Assembly: GCA_013823855.1 (NCBI GenBank)
Contig: PNMW01000065.1
Location: forward strand, 1-64,000
From: Lysobacteraceae bacterium
GTDB lineage: Bacteria > Pseudomonadota > Gammaproteobacteria > Nevskiales > Nevskiaceae
Length of the DNA: 64,000 bases
Direction of reading: 5' to 3'
The notes under the pieces are model-generated. The model ran no database searches, was not told the origin of the DNA, and saw only the letters and a program-made list of their open reading frames with translations. The translations under genes and the position numbers were made by a program. Positions within the stretch are counted from its first letter, which is position 1; each line of letters begins with the position of its first letter. This document shows, one piece after another, positions 18,130-26,399 of the stretch.

Positions 18130-19926
18130 ATGAGCCCGTATGAAAGCCGCGATGCGGCCGCAGGTCCCGTGACGGCCGATGATGCCGTGCGTTCGCGCCG
18201 CGCCGTTCTGAAAGGCATTGCCGCAGGCTCGTTTGCAGCCTCGACTTCGCTGCTGCCGGCTCGGGCCGAGGCCGCCGGCGCGGCGAACTGGGTCGCCGAA
18301 GCAGACGTGCTGATCGTCGGCAGCGGCGTCGCCGGTACCGCTGCGGCACTGGCGGCGACCAGCCGCGGCGCCAGCGTGATCATGCTGGAGAAGCTGCCGT
18401 TCAAGGGCGGCACCACGGCCAAGTCCGGCGGCGTGTTCTGGATTCCGGACAACGCCTGGCTGAAGCGCCAGGGTGTCGCCGACACCCGCATCGACGCGCT
18501 GCGCTACATGGTGCGGCTGGCGCATCCGCAGCGCTACGCGGCGAACGATCCGCTGCTCGGCATCTCGCAGGCGGAGTTCGATCTGATCGCCGCGTTCTAC
18601 GACAACGGCAGCAAGGTGCTCGACACGCTGGTCGCGACCACCGGTCTGAAACTGGTGCCGTGGACGACCTGGGAAGGCAAGGCCTATCCCGACTACTACT
18701 CGGACCTCCCCGAGAACACCGTGCGTCGCGGCCGTTCGCTGGTGCCGGATGTCAGCGGCCACCCCGAGCGGGTAATCTGGCCGAACAACGGCGGCGCCGG
18801 AGAATCGCTGCTCTGGGCCTTGCAGCAGGGCTTCGACAAGCTGCCGATCCAGCTGCTGCTCGATCATGCAGTGCTCGATGTCACCCGCGATGCCAGCGGC
18901 GTGATCAACGGCCTGATGGTCGATCGCGGCGATGCCGCACCGGTCGCCTTCAAGGCGAAGCGCGCCGTGGTCTTCGCCAGCGGCGGCTTCACCCACCACC
19001 CGGAACTGGCACGCAGCCATCTGAAAGGCCATATCTGGGGCGGTTGCGCGGCACCCGGCAGCACGGGGGATTTCGTTGCCATCGCCCAGCGCGCCGGCGC
19101 CGTGCTCGGCAACATGAGCAACGCCTGGTGGGGGCAGGTGCCGGTCGAAGTGGCGTTGAAGACGCGCAGCGTGCCAGTCGATGTCTGGTCGACCCCGGGC
19201 GACAGCATGATCCAGGTCAACCGCCACGGCCGCCGCTTCGTCAACGAAAAGATCCAGTACAACGAGCGCACCCAGGCCCATTTCACCTGGGACCCGGTGA
19301 AGGGCGAGTATCCGAACCTGCTCGGCTTCATGTTGTGGGACGCGCGCACCGCCAAGCACTACGCCGGCTACGACCCGATCCCGGCCGCCAGCGCCAAGCT
19401 CGAACAGATCATCGAGGGTGCAACGCTCGAACAGCTGGCCGCGAACATCGACGCACGACTGGCGAAGATTGCCACGCACACCGGCGGACTCAAGCTCGAC
19501 AAGGATTTCGTCAAGACCCTGCGCGGCACGATCAAGCGCTACAACGCGGCGGCGAAGAAAGGGGTCGACGAGGATTACTCGCGGGGTCAGGCGACGATCG
19601 AGGTTGCCTTCCAGTTCATGAATGCCGCCAAGGCGCCGAATCCGTACCCGAACATCACGATGCACCCGATCGCCGATGCCGGGCCGTACTACGCGGTGAT
19701 CCTCGGCGCCGGCACGCTCGACACCAAGGGCGGCCCGGTGATCAATCCGAACGGGCAGGTGCTCGACACTAGGTCGCAGCCGATTCCGCGGCTGTATGCA
19801 GCCGGCAACTGCATCGCCAGTCCGGCCGGCGCCGCCTACTGGGCCGGCGGCGGCACCATCGGGCCGGCGATGACCTTCGGCTATCTGGCCGGTGCCGCTG
19901 CGGCGGGCGAGGCCGTTCGGACATGA
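18130..19926 (+). CDS. Tat-exported FAD-dependent oxidoreductase (KstD/fumarate-reductase-like)
   Basis: Flavoprotein of 598 residues. A twin-arginine signal is present: SRRAVLK (22-28), a hydrophobic stretch, and ARAEA near residue 48. The dinucleotide motif is ADVLIVGSGVAGTAAAL (G64, G66, G69), then EKLPFKGGTTAKSGG, as in 3-ketosteroid-delta1-dehydrogenases and flavocytochrome fumarate reductases. The C-terminal GGGTIGPAMTFGYLAG closes the FAD domain. ATG 18130 has AGGAG 8 bases upstream. The next gene, overlapping by 4 bases, encodes a c-type cytochrome, a natural periplasmic electron acceptor. It probably dehydrogenates or reduces a cyclic substrate outside the cytoplasm. Confidence 0.87.
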   Translation: MSPYESRDAAAGPVTADDAVRSRRAVLKGIAAGSFAASTSLLPARAEAAGAANWVAEADVLIVGSGVAGTAAALAATSRGASVIMLEKLPFKGGTTAKSGGVFWIPDNAWLKRQGVADTRIDALRYMVRLAHPQRYAANDPLLGISQAEFDLIAAFYDNGSKVLDTLVATTGLKLVPWTTWEGKAYPDYYSDLPENTVRRGRSLVPDVSGHPERVIWPNNGGAGESLLWALQQGFDKLPIQLLLDHAVLDVTRDASGVINGLMVDRGDAAPVAFKAKRAVVFASGGFTHHPELARSHLKGHIWGGCAAPGSTGDFVAIAQRAGAVLGNMSNAWWGQVPVEVALKTRSVPVDVWSTPGDSMIQVNRHGRRFVNEKIQYNERTQAHFTWDPVKGEYPNLLGFMLWDARTAKHYAGYDPIPAASAKLEQIIEGATLEQLAANIDARLAKIATHTGGLKLDKDFVKTLRGTIKRYNAAAKKGVDEDYSRGQATIEVAFQFMNAAKAPNPYPNITMHPIADAGPYYAVILGAGTLDTKGGPVINPNGQVLDTRSQPIPRLYAAGNCIASPAGAAYWAGGGTIGPAMTFGYLAGAAAAGEAVRT

Positions 19927-20312
19927 GGCGGCGACTTGCGGCTGCCCTGATGGCTGCATCGGCGGCAACGATGGCTGATGAGGCTGCGGTCAGCTTCAAG
20001 ACCCAGATCCAGCCGATCCTCGACGCGCAGTGCGTGTTCTGCCATGTCACGGGTGCGGAGAACGGCGGCCTGAATCTGGGGCGCCGAGTCGCTCGGGCGT
20101 CGCTGCTGGCGGTCAGCACCGAAACGCCGATGCCGAGAGTCACGCCGGGCGCGCCCGAGCAGAGCTACCTGATCCACAAGCTGCGCGGCACTCAGCTGGC
20201 GGCCGGCGGCAGCGGCAACCGGATGCCGATGAACGATCCGCCGCGGCCGCTCGACGACGGCCAGCTCGATCTGATCCTGCGCTGGATCAACGCTGGCGCG
20301 CCGGACAACTGA
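19923..20312 (+). CDS. Exported monohaem c-type cytochrome
   Basis: A 129-residue protein with a short signal peptide (MRRRLAAALMAASAATMA) and one haem motif C37-VF-C40-H41. KTQIQPILDAQCVFCH followed by GLNLG, then ILRWINAGAPDN at the end, is the pattern of the small planctomycete-type cytochromes. The methionine in GNRMPMNDPPRPL is a likely distal haem ligand. Its start overlaps the flavoprotein stop (ATGA), so the pair is translationally coupled and likely exchanges electrons. Confidence 0.88.
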   Translation: MRRRLAAALMAASAATMADEAAVSFKTQIQPILDAQCVFCHVTGAENGGLNLGRRVARASLLAVSTETPMPRVTPGAPEQSYLIHKLRGTQLAAGGSGNRMPMNDPPRPLDDGQLDLILRWINAGAPDN

Positions 20313-21176
20313 GTGCGGCATCGAAAGCCGAGCACTGTCTTGAGCCCCCGATCACCCGAGGGCCGCCCGCCATTCCGACCAGCGAAGCCTGCCTCGCTCG
20401 GCCAGTTGTTCATGCAGCGCCGCTGCCGATCGTCTGGCGGATCAGCCGTCGGACTCAGCGAGCGGCGCGGCCGGCCGCGATCAGCGGCTTGATCCGGTTG
20501 GGCAACCATTGATGGCCCCTCGCGAGCCGACGACTGCGCGTTCGCCCGATCATTGAATCGCCGGTACCGAGAACGGACGGAGGTCAGCGCCATGGGCGGC
20601 ACCTGCGCTTTTGTCCGACCTCCGTGCCATGTCGAAGGTCTTGACTGCACTTCTGCCGCAGGTCCACCGCGTAATGCCGGCTTGCGGCCTTGGCGTCCCC
20701 AGGCACTCCGGTGTGGCGGATCAGTCACCGCCGATTCCGAGACCGCATGTGCCTCGCATGTCAGCTGATGCGAGCAAGCGTGCGCTTCGTCACAGTAGCG
20801 CGCCGTCACGATCATCTACGATGCGCCGAGGGTGCGAGACAGGCGTCACATGTGCATATCCGGGTCGCCTCGTTGCCAGATAAGGCGCGACTCGCTTCGC
20901 TTGCTTGCCACCGTCGGGTACGAAGTCACCGGCCTCGTGATCTTCCGCTTTGGGACGCGGTCTGGAGCAGCCGCAGTCGCAACAGGCCGCTTTGTTGTCT
21001 TCTTGCATCGAGCAGAGACGATCGGCAACGGAGCAGTTGAACAATCCGGACCCGCATCGCGCAGACCATTTCACAGCGCATGACTTATCCGACGTTCTCC
21101 GCTCTCGTCTTGCCGGCTTCACCTGATTTCTGAATCAGCACCGATTTCTTTACCTGCTTGATCATCGAGTACGGCC
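20313..21176. other. Gene-poor stretch of 864 bases, no convincing gene
   Basis: Open frames on both strands (for example minus 20790-21122, with a short Cys-rich CCDCGC patch, and plus 20553-20883) lack codon bias, ribosome sites and family resemblance. Base composition is more mixed than in neighbouring genes. It may be a decayed gene or transferred DNA; I saw no clear repeats, terminator or tRNA. Confidence 0.5.
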
Positions 21177-23564
21177 ATGACATCGATCGCGTCGTCCATG
21201 TACCCACGCGCACTTCTGGTCTGCATCAGTGCGATGATCGCTTTGCCGGCCATTGGCGCCGGCTCGGACCCGGATCCGTTCAGCATCGCTCCTAAGCGGG
21301 GCGCTCCGCCCGGCACCGATCAGGTCAGCGATCCTTTCACGATCTACGGCCTCGACCTTGAATCGCCGATCAGCGTTTCGGTCGGGGCATTCAGCATCAA
21401 CGGCGCAGCGTTCACGTCCGGCATCGGCACCGTCCGGAATGGCGACAGCGTGCGCTTGAAGCTGACGGCACCTGCCGAGTACGGCAGCAACACGCTATCG
21501 GTCGTTGCGGTAGGCAGCGTCAGCAGTCCGTTCGTGGTGAGCAGTGCTGCTCGCCAAGCGACACCAGACATCGTCCGGTTCTGCCCCGTCATCGCTGGCT
21601 TTCCCGACACCGAGTACGTCAGCGAAGCAGTCACGGTGTCCGGCGTGAATGCAGCGGTTCCGGTATCCATCGCGGGTGGCCGCTACAGCGTCAACAATGG
21701 CGACTGGAGTTCGTCAGACGGGCAGGTTGTCAGCGGTGACACGATCAGGGTTGCGGTCGTCGCAGCGTCAGTCCGAGGCGGAACAGCGAGCGCAACGCTC
21801 GCGGTCGGCGGTCGGAGCGCGCAGTTCACCGTTGTCAACGAGGGCGCCGACACCGTTCCTGATCCATTCCGGTTTGCGGGCCCGATCCGTGGCCTGCCGG
21901 CACTCGGACAGATCAGTTCGGCGATTACCGTGAAGGGAATTGCCGCGCCGACCTCCATCGTCAGCCCGGACGGCACGCCATTCCAGATCAATGGAGGGGT
22001 CTTTTCCGCGTTGCCCGGCGTTGTCAATCCGGGAGACAAGGTGTCGCTGTATGTCGTGGCAGGTCCGATGTTGAACGATTTCCGAAGCGGATCGATCACG
22101 ATCGGAGGCGTCAGCGCTTCCGTCGATGTGCAGAGCGACGCGGCCATCGATCAAGTGCCCGATGCCTTTGCCTTCAGGGCATCGACCGTCCCGCCAGGCA
22201 CAGAGGCCGTCAGCTCGCCGGTAATGGTGAGGAACATCAACACCTTGACTGATATCAAGGTCAACGGCGCCGAGTACAACGTGAATGGCGGCGCGTATAC
22301 GTCGAGCGATGGTCAGGTGAAAGCGGGCGACATCGTCACGATGAAGATGCTGTCGACTCCAGGTTCCGGCCAGGCCAAGTCAGCCACGCTGACCATCGGC
22401 AGCGGCTTTACCAGATCGCGACAGGCGACGTGGCAAGTCACCGCCAAGACGCCGACGGCCCCGGCGTCGTTCAAACTCGCCAACGCCAGTCTGTATCCGG
22501 GCGCGAAAGTGCCGCCCGGCAGCATCGTGACCACCAGCCCGGTCATCGTCCGCGATGCCGTCAAGCCGGTTTCGGTAAAGGTGACCGGCGGCTTCTACAG
22601 CATCAACGGCGGGCGATATGTATCGACGCCCGGCACGGCCGTGAATGGCGACTCGGTCACCGCGCAGATGAAGGCACCGGCGGGCTTCGCCGAATCGTCG
22701 TCGTTGAAGCTCAGTCTCGGATCGCAATCGTCGACGCTTTCGGTAACCACTTCCACGGATCCGGCATCGGCAACGAAGGCGATGTTCGACGGCGTCACGG
22801 CCTACATCTACCGGGAACAGTCGCCTGTCCCCCTCCGCGTGTTCGTGGCTTATCCAAAGGACTGGCAGGCTCAGGATCGCCGGGCTGCCCGGGTGCAGTT
22901 CTTTGGCGGCGGCTACAACCACGGCGACCCCGAGTCTGCCGTGGGCGCGGCGATGTCATGGGCAAAAAGGGCTGGTTATGTCGGTTTTGCGCCTGACTAT
23001 CGGGTCAATGATCGTTTTGGCAGCTCGCCCGTATCGATCGCCGACGATAATCGGCTCGTCGTCAAGTGGATCATGGACAACGCGGCGATGCTGGGCGTCG
23101 ATCCCGCGCGCGTTGTCGTGGCCGGCGGATCGTCCGCAGGTGGAAGCGCCTTCTTCGCCGGGCTGCCCGATCCGCCGGCGACGACCGCTCCGGACAGCTC
23201 GCCGCCGTTTCCCGTTGCCGCCATTTCCATTCGCAGCGGCGCGATCGACGTGGCCGAGGGTGATGGAACCTATGCGTCGCCAAGTACGAACTACTTCTTT
23301 CCCGTATCCAACGAGATCTCGCCATCACGCAACCTGAGACCCGGCATGCCACCGGTCATCATGATCCACGGGAATGCGGATGAGCAGGTCCCTCAGTCCA
23401 GCGCCATCGCGGCCTGCAATCAGATTCGTCGGTTCGGCACACGCTGCCAGATCAAGAGCGTGTCAGGCGGGCGTCATCGGCTCTCCTCTAGCGCTACCGA
23501 GCAAGCGGATCGCGATGAAGAAGCCTTTATGACGTCGATAGGCGTACTGCCGTCGCTTCGTTGA
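21177..23564 (+). CDS. Exported esterase with five tandem Ig-like repeats
   Basis: A 795-residue exported protein with an unusual architecture. A signal peptide (about 1-24) leads into five repeats of about 95-100 residues (roughly 25-125, 125-220, 220-325, 325-425, 425-525). Each has a core like ITVxGI..P..V.GG.YSINGG.Y.S..G.V..GD.V and ends in a Ser/Thr-rich strand. The C-terminus (about 540-795) is an alpha/beta hydrolase of the HSL/acetyl-esterase type: FFGGGYNHGD oxyanion hole, G651-S-S653-A-G nucleophile elbow, likely D735 in GNADEQVP, and H767 in GGRHRLS. It probably acts at the cell surface or outside on an ester. Codon use looks less GC-biased than its neighbours, which suggests transfer. 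Confidence 0.8.
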   Translation: MTSIASSMYPRALLVCISAMIALPAIGAGSDPDPFSIAPKRGAPPGTDQVSDPFTIYGLDLESPISVSVGAFSINGAAFTSGIGTVRNGDSVRLKLTAPAEYGSNTLSVVAVGSVSSPFVVSSAARQATPDIVRFCPVIAGFPDTEYVSEAVTVSGVNAAVPVSIAGGRYSVNNGDWSSSDGQVVSGDTIRVAVVAASVRGGTASATLAVGGRSAQFTVVNEGADTVPDPFRFAGPIRGLPALGQISSAITVKGIAAPTSIVSPDGTPFQINGGVFSALPGVVNPGDKVSLYVVAGPMLNDFRSGSITIGGVSASVDVQSDAAIDQVPDAFAFRASTVPPGTEAVSSPVMVRNINTLTDIKVNGAEYNVNGGAYTSSDGQVKAGDIVTMKMLSTPGSGQAKSATLTIGSGFTRSRQATWQVTAKTPTAPASFKLANASLYPGAKVPPGSIVTTSPVIVRDAVKPVSVKVTGGFYSINGGRYVSTPGTAVNGDSVTAQMKAPAGFAESSSLKLSLGSQSSTLSVTTSTDPASATKAMFDGVTAYIYREQSPVPLRVFVAYPKDWQAQDRRAARVQFFGGGYNHGDPESAVGAAMSWAKRAGYVGFAPDYRVNDRFGSSPVSIADDNRLVVKWIMDNAAMLGVDPARVVVAGGSSAGGSAFFAGLPDPPATTAPDSSPPFPVAAISIRSGAIDVAEGDGTYASPSTNYFFPVSNEISPSRNLRPGMPPVIMIHGNADEQVPQSSAIAACNQIRRFGTRCQIKSVSGGRHRLSSSATEQADRDEEAFMTSIGVLPSLR

Positions 23565-23657
23565 GCATCGCCACGCGGCGCGAAGGTTATCGCATGTGAG
23601 GATTGCACTGAGGGATCAACGGGACCAGCGGCTCCCCGGCCCGTCGGTGCCTGCGCG

Positions 23658-23697
23658 CGCCGCGCCGCCGGATTGGAACCGGGGGCGCGGCGTTTTC
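23658..23697 (+). terminator. Terminator after the Ig-repeat esterase
   Basis: CGCCGCGCC (23658-23666) pairs with GGCGCGGCG (23684-23692), with CCGG/CCGG pairing possible inside the loop, followed by TTTTCC. It lies about 95 bases after the esterase stop. Confidence 0.6.
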
Positions 23698-23834
23698 CTT
23701 CGAGGGTGCCCCCCGTCGTCAGCCGGTGCTTGAACCCGGCCAATCGCCGCGATCGCGCGCAGGGAATCGCACGCGTCGTCCCGTTTGATGCGTGGCTTGC
23801 GCCCGGCGCCCGAGGAATCGCGTTTCGCCGATCG

Positions 23835-24173
23835 TCAGCCGTACTTCGCGAGCAACCGCGTTTTCTCGGCCAGCCGCTTGGCAAGCTGCGTGGTATCGCT
23901 GCTGCGGACAATCTCCTGCTCGAAATCACAGGCCATCATCTCGTAGAACGCACGGTCCAGTGCCTTGCGCGCAGCGGCGAGCTGTTGGGCCACGGCGTCG
24001 CAGGAGGCTTCGGAATCGATCATCGCCAGCACGCCGCGGATCTGCCCCTCGACGCGCTTGAGCCGCATCACCACGGCATGTCGATGGTCGTGCCCGGCAG
24101 CGGCTGGGTCGGCATCGACAGCGGGCGCCACCTGCTTCGACGCCGTCTTGCGCCCGCCTGTCATATACCCCAT
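23835..24173 (-). CDS. CsoR/CstR-family (DUF156) transcriptional repressor
   Basis: All-helical repressor of 112 residues with the family core RLKRVEGQIRGVLAMIDSEASCDAVAQQLAAARKAL. Copper-type CsoR proteins place a His 25 and a Cys 29 residues after the first Cys. Here those positions are Asp83 and Glu87, and the second Cys is C82, 24 after C58. The only cysteines are therefore C58 and C82 and the metal histidine is missing, which argues for thiol/persulfide sensing rather than copper, nickel or formaldehyde. It is divergent from YeeE/YedE sulfur-transport genes, which supports this. ATG 24173 has GGAG 8 bases upstream. Confidence 0.85.
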   Translation of the reverse strand: MGYMTGGRKTASKQVAPAVDADPAAAGHDHRHAVVMRLKRVEGQIRGVLAMIDSEASCDAVAQQLAAARKALDRAFYEMMACDFEQEIVRSSDTTQLAKRLAEKTRLLAKYG

Positions 24174-24211
24174 ACCGTATACTCCATGTCTGTTGTACCG
24201 TCACTGTACCG
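24161..24211. promoter_or_regulatory. Divergent promoter/operator region of the CsoR-like gene and YeeE/YedE pair
   Basis: TATACCCCATACCGTATA (24165-24182) overlaps the repressor start and resembles the G/C-tract plus ATAC/GTAT layout of CsoR-family operators. A direct repeat TGTACCG follows at 24194-24200 and 24205-24211, one helical turn apart. Both are placed to regulate the divergent genes. The assignment is by pattern only. Confidence 0.5.
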
Positions 24212-24261
24212 GGCGACAGCACCGCTGTCAGCCCGCCAATCACCGCAGGAGACTTGTTGCC

Positions 24262-24708
24262 ATGAACGTGCTGATTGATCCCGATAGCTGGCTGCGCGCC
24301 GCCGGGGGCGGCTTGCTGATCGGCCTTGCCGCCGCATTGATGATCATCTTCAACGGCCGCATCGCCGGCGTCAGCGGCGTCCTGGGCGGGTTGATCGTCG
24401 ATCGAAGCAGCGGCGATCGGCGCTGGCGCTCGATGTTCCTCGGCGGCATGGTGCTGGGCGCAGCATTGCTGACCGCGCTGGTCACCACGCTGCCACCGGT
24501 CCGGCTGCAGACCGGCTGGATCGGCATGGCGGCCGCGGGGCTGATCGTCGGCTACGGCACCCGAATGGGCTCGGGCTGCACCTCCGGCCACGGCGTCTGC
24601 GGCATTGCCCGGCTGTCGACGCGCTCGATCGTCGCGACGATCACGTTCATGACGTTCGGCGCCATCACGGTTTTCGTGATCCGCCACCTGCTCGGGGTGT
24701 CGTCATGA
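24262..24708 (+). CDS. YeeE/YedE family protein, first half (sulfur-compound transport)
   Basis: Inner-membrane protein of 148 residues with about four transmembrane segments. It carries the family signature GSGCTSGHGVCG, whose cysteines relay thiosulfate-type sulfur in YeeE. AGGAG precedes ATG 24262. In many proteobacteria YeeE/YedE is split into two short proteins like this and the next one; together they would make one channel. Divergent from the CsoR-like repressor, its likely regulator. Confidence 0.9.
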   Translation: MNVLIDPDSWLRAAGGGLLIGLAAALMIIFNGRIAGVSGVLGGLIVDRSSGDRRWRSMFLGGMVLGAALLTALVTTLPPVRLQTGWIGMAAAGLIVGYGTRMGSGCTSGHGVCGIARLSTRSIVATITFMTFGAITVFVIRHLLGVSS

Positions 24709-25124
24709 ACACGGCGCTGATATCGCTGCTGGCCGGGCTGCTGTTCGGTGCCGGCCTGGCCTTGGGCGGCATGACCGACCCCGGCAAGGTGGTCGCATTT
24801 CTCGATGTTGGCGGTCAGTGGGATCCGTCGCTGGCCTTCGTGATGGGTTCGGCGCTGCTGGTGACCTTTCCGGTGTTTGCCTGGGTCCGGCGCAGCGACC
24901 GGCCACTGTTCGCCGATCGCTTCCAGTTGCCGAGCAAACGCGATCTCGACCCACAGTTGCTGGCCGGTGCGGTGCTGTTCGGCATCGGATGGGGCATCGC
25001 CGGCCTTTGTCCCGGCCCGGCGATCGCCAACCTGACCGCGGGCTCGCCGGAAATCCTGCTGTTCGTCGTCGCGATGGTGGCCGGCATGTGGCTGCGCGAT
25101 CGCACCGCGTCGATCACCGGCTAG
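24705..25124 (+). CDS. YeeE/YedE family protein, second half (DUF6691-type)
   Basis: Inner-membrane protein of 139 residues with four transmembrane segments and the signature GIAGLCPGPAIANL, the second cysteine motif of the YeeE/YedE fold. It overlaps the preceding gene by 4 bases (ATGA), so the two halves are co-translated. The predicted role is uptake of thiosulfate or another reduced sulfur species. Confidence 0.9.
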   Translation: MNTALISLLAGLLFGAGLALGGMTDPGKVVAFLDVGGQWDPSLAFVMGSALLVTFPVFAWVRRSDRPLFADRFQLPSKRDLDPQLLAGAVLFGIGWGIAGLCPGPAIANLTAGSPEILLFVVAMVAGMWLRDRTASITG

Positions 25125-25136
25125 CGGCCACGAGAA

Positions 25137-25170
25137 AGGCGGCGCGGCGCTGCAGTGCGCTGCGCCGCCT
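25137..25170. terminator. Hairpin between convergent genes
   Basis: AGGCGGCGC (25137-25145) pairs with GCGCCGCCT (25162-25170), extended inward by GCGC/GCGC across a TGCAGT loop to about 14 pairs. There is no T-tract, but the position between two convergent stop codons fits a shared transcription end. Confidence 0.55.
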
Positions 25171-25190
25171 GGGCTGTTCCGTAACCCGCT

Positions 25191-25958
25191 TCAGCTGGCG
25201 CTGGGAATCTTGAACCGGCCGTCGTAGCAGAACTCGTGGATGCGCACGGCGTTGCCGACGTTGACCGCCAGCAGGCCCGGCACCAGCGAAATGGTCAGCT
25301 TGTCGTACGGCCGCGTGGCCTTGAAGCCGACCCAGGCCGAGGGCACGGTGCTGCCGTTGATGCCGAGCAGCGAGATCGCCGACTGGTCGAGCGTCGCCAC
25401 TTCCTGCGGCAGATCGAGCAGCGAGGTGCGCACGGTGATCGAGTTGAACAGCGACAGATTGGCGATGCCGCCCGGGAAGCTGAGTCCGGCCACGGCGTAG
25501 TAGCCCGAAGGGACCGTACCGCCTTCGCGAACGACGGCGGTGAGATCGACCGAGCTCAGCGTGCCGCCAAGCAGACCGGCGGTCAGCGTGACGCCGGCTG
25601 CGGTGTCGAGGTTGCCGTCGGCAGCAGCTTCCGGCGTGGCCACGCTGTTCAACAGGTTGGTCACGACATCGAGGCCAAGCGAACCCAGCAGGTCGGTCAG
25701 CAGGCCGCCGACCAGGCCGTTGGTGCCGATGACCAGATCCGGATTGGTGGCCGAGACGCTGTGCGAGCAGATGAAGTTGCCCGGAACCGGATTGCCGCTG
25801 TCGGTGATCGCCGTGGCAGCGCTGCCATCGTTGACCAGCCCGGTGGCCGACTCCGGCTCGCCGCCGACCACATCGCCATTGAGGTTATCGCAGCCGCTCA
25901 AGGCCAGGGCGACGGCGCCGGCGCTGATTGCGGAGGTCGTGATCTTGAAAATTCGCAT
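25191..25958 (-). CDS. Putative lipoprotein of unknown function
   Basis: A 255-residue protein with a lipoprotein signal: MRIFKITTSAISAGAVALALSGC, the lipobox LSGC giving an acylated Cys23. The mature part is rich in Leu/Gly/Thr/Val with few charges (LVGGLLTDLLGSLGLDVVTNLLNS), with two more cysteines near ICSH and EFCYDG. I recognise no family. AGGAG lies 10 bases before ATG 25958, better than ATG 25979. Residue D24 after the cysteine could mean inner-membrane retention by the E. coli rule. It is convergent with the YeeE/YedE pair. Confidence 0.75.
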   Translation of the reverse strand: MRIFKITTSAISAGAVALALSGCDNLNGDVVGGEPESATGLVNDGSAATAITDSGNPVPGNFICSHSVSATNPDLVIGTNGLVGGLLTDLLGSLGLDVVTNLLNSVATPEAAADGNLDTAAGVTLTAGLLGGTLSSVDLTAVVREGGTVPSGYYAVAGLSFPGGIANLSLFNSITVRTSLLDLPQEVATLDQSAISLLGINGSTVPSAWVGFKATRPYDKLTISLVPGLLAVNVGNAVRIHEFCYDGRFKIPSAS

Positions 25959-26289
25959 CGTTGTGAAGCTCCTGATCATGGGGGGCGTTTCATCTGCCCT
26001 GATAGCACTCTGGCAGGGCCGGAAAGGCGGCCTTTCGCTTGGTTGTGTCCCTGTGCTCGTTCCGGCCAGTCCCGGCCGCGTCTGTGCCACGATGCCGACT
26101 CGAAACCATTGTTTACTGAATGGATTGTCGGCTTTTGATGCCGATGATCATGGCGCGTCATGCCGCCGGCCCGACTATTTTCCGGGAATTTTTCATGAAT
26201 CGCCCGTCAGAATGGAAATCGTCCATCCCGGTCCCATTCAACCAAGTTTTCCTGCGGCGCCAGGAGCGTTCGGCACGCATGCGCGGCGC
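25959..26289. other. Intergenic region upstream of the lipoprotein gene
   Basis: About 330 bases without a gene. It should hold the minus-strand promoter of the lipoprotein; the AT-richer part around 26105-26200 is the likely place. No clear -35/-10 pair or repeat was identified. Confidence 0.4.
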
Positions 26290-26314
26290 AAAAAAAAACG
26301 GCCCGAAGGCCGTT
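26290..26314 (-). terminator. Rho-independent terminator of ahpC-ahpF
   Basis: On the minus strand AACGGCC, loop TTCG, GGCCGTT is followed by a run of nine T (A-run at 26290-26298 on the plus strand). It lies about 85 bases after the ahpF stop. Confidence 0.9.
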
Positions 26315-26399
26315 GTGAAGTTCAGCAGGGCATCCGGAATTACGAAACCGCTCGCAATCCGGACGCAGCCGCTGCACCTGGTCTGGGTTGCTGCACCGG

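Noticed and set aside
20790-21122. Possible Cys-rich metal-binding protein of 110 residues on the minus strand
   Set aside because: Only one short CCDCGC patch, no ribosome site and no codon bias; a chance frame is more likely.
23835-24173. Copper-sensing CsoR assignment for the DUF156 protein
   Set aside because: The conserved His and second Cys of copper CsoR are Asp and Glu here, and the neighbours are sulfur transporters, not copper pumps.
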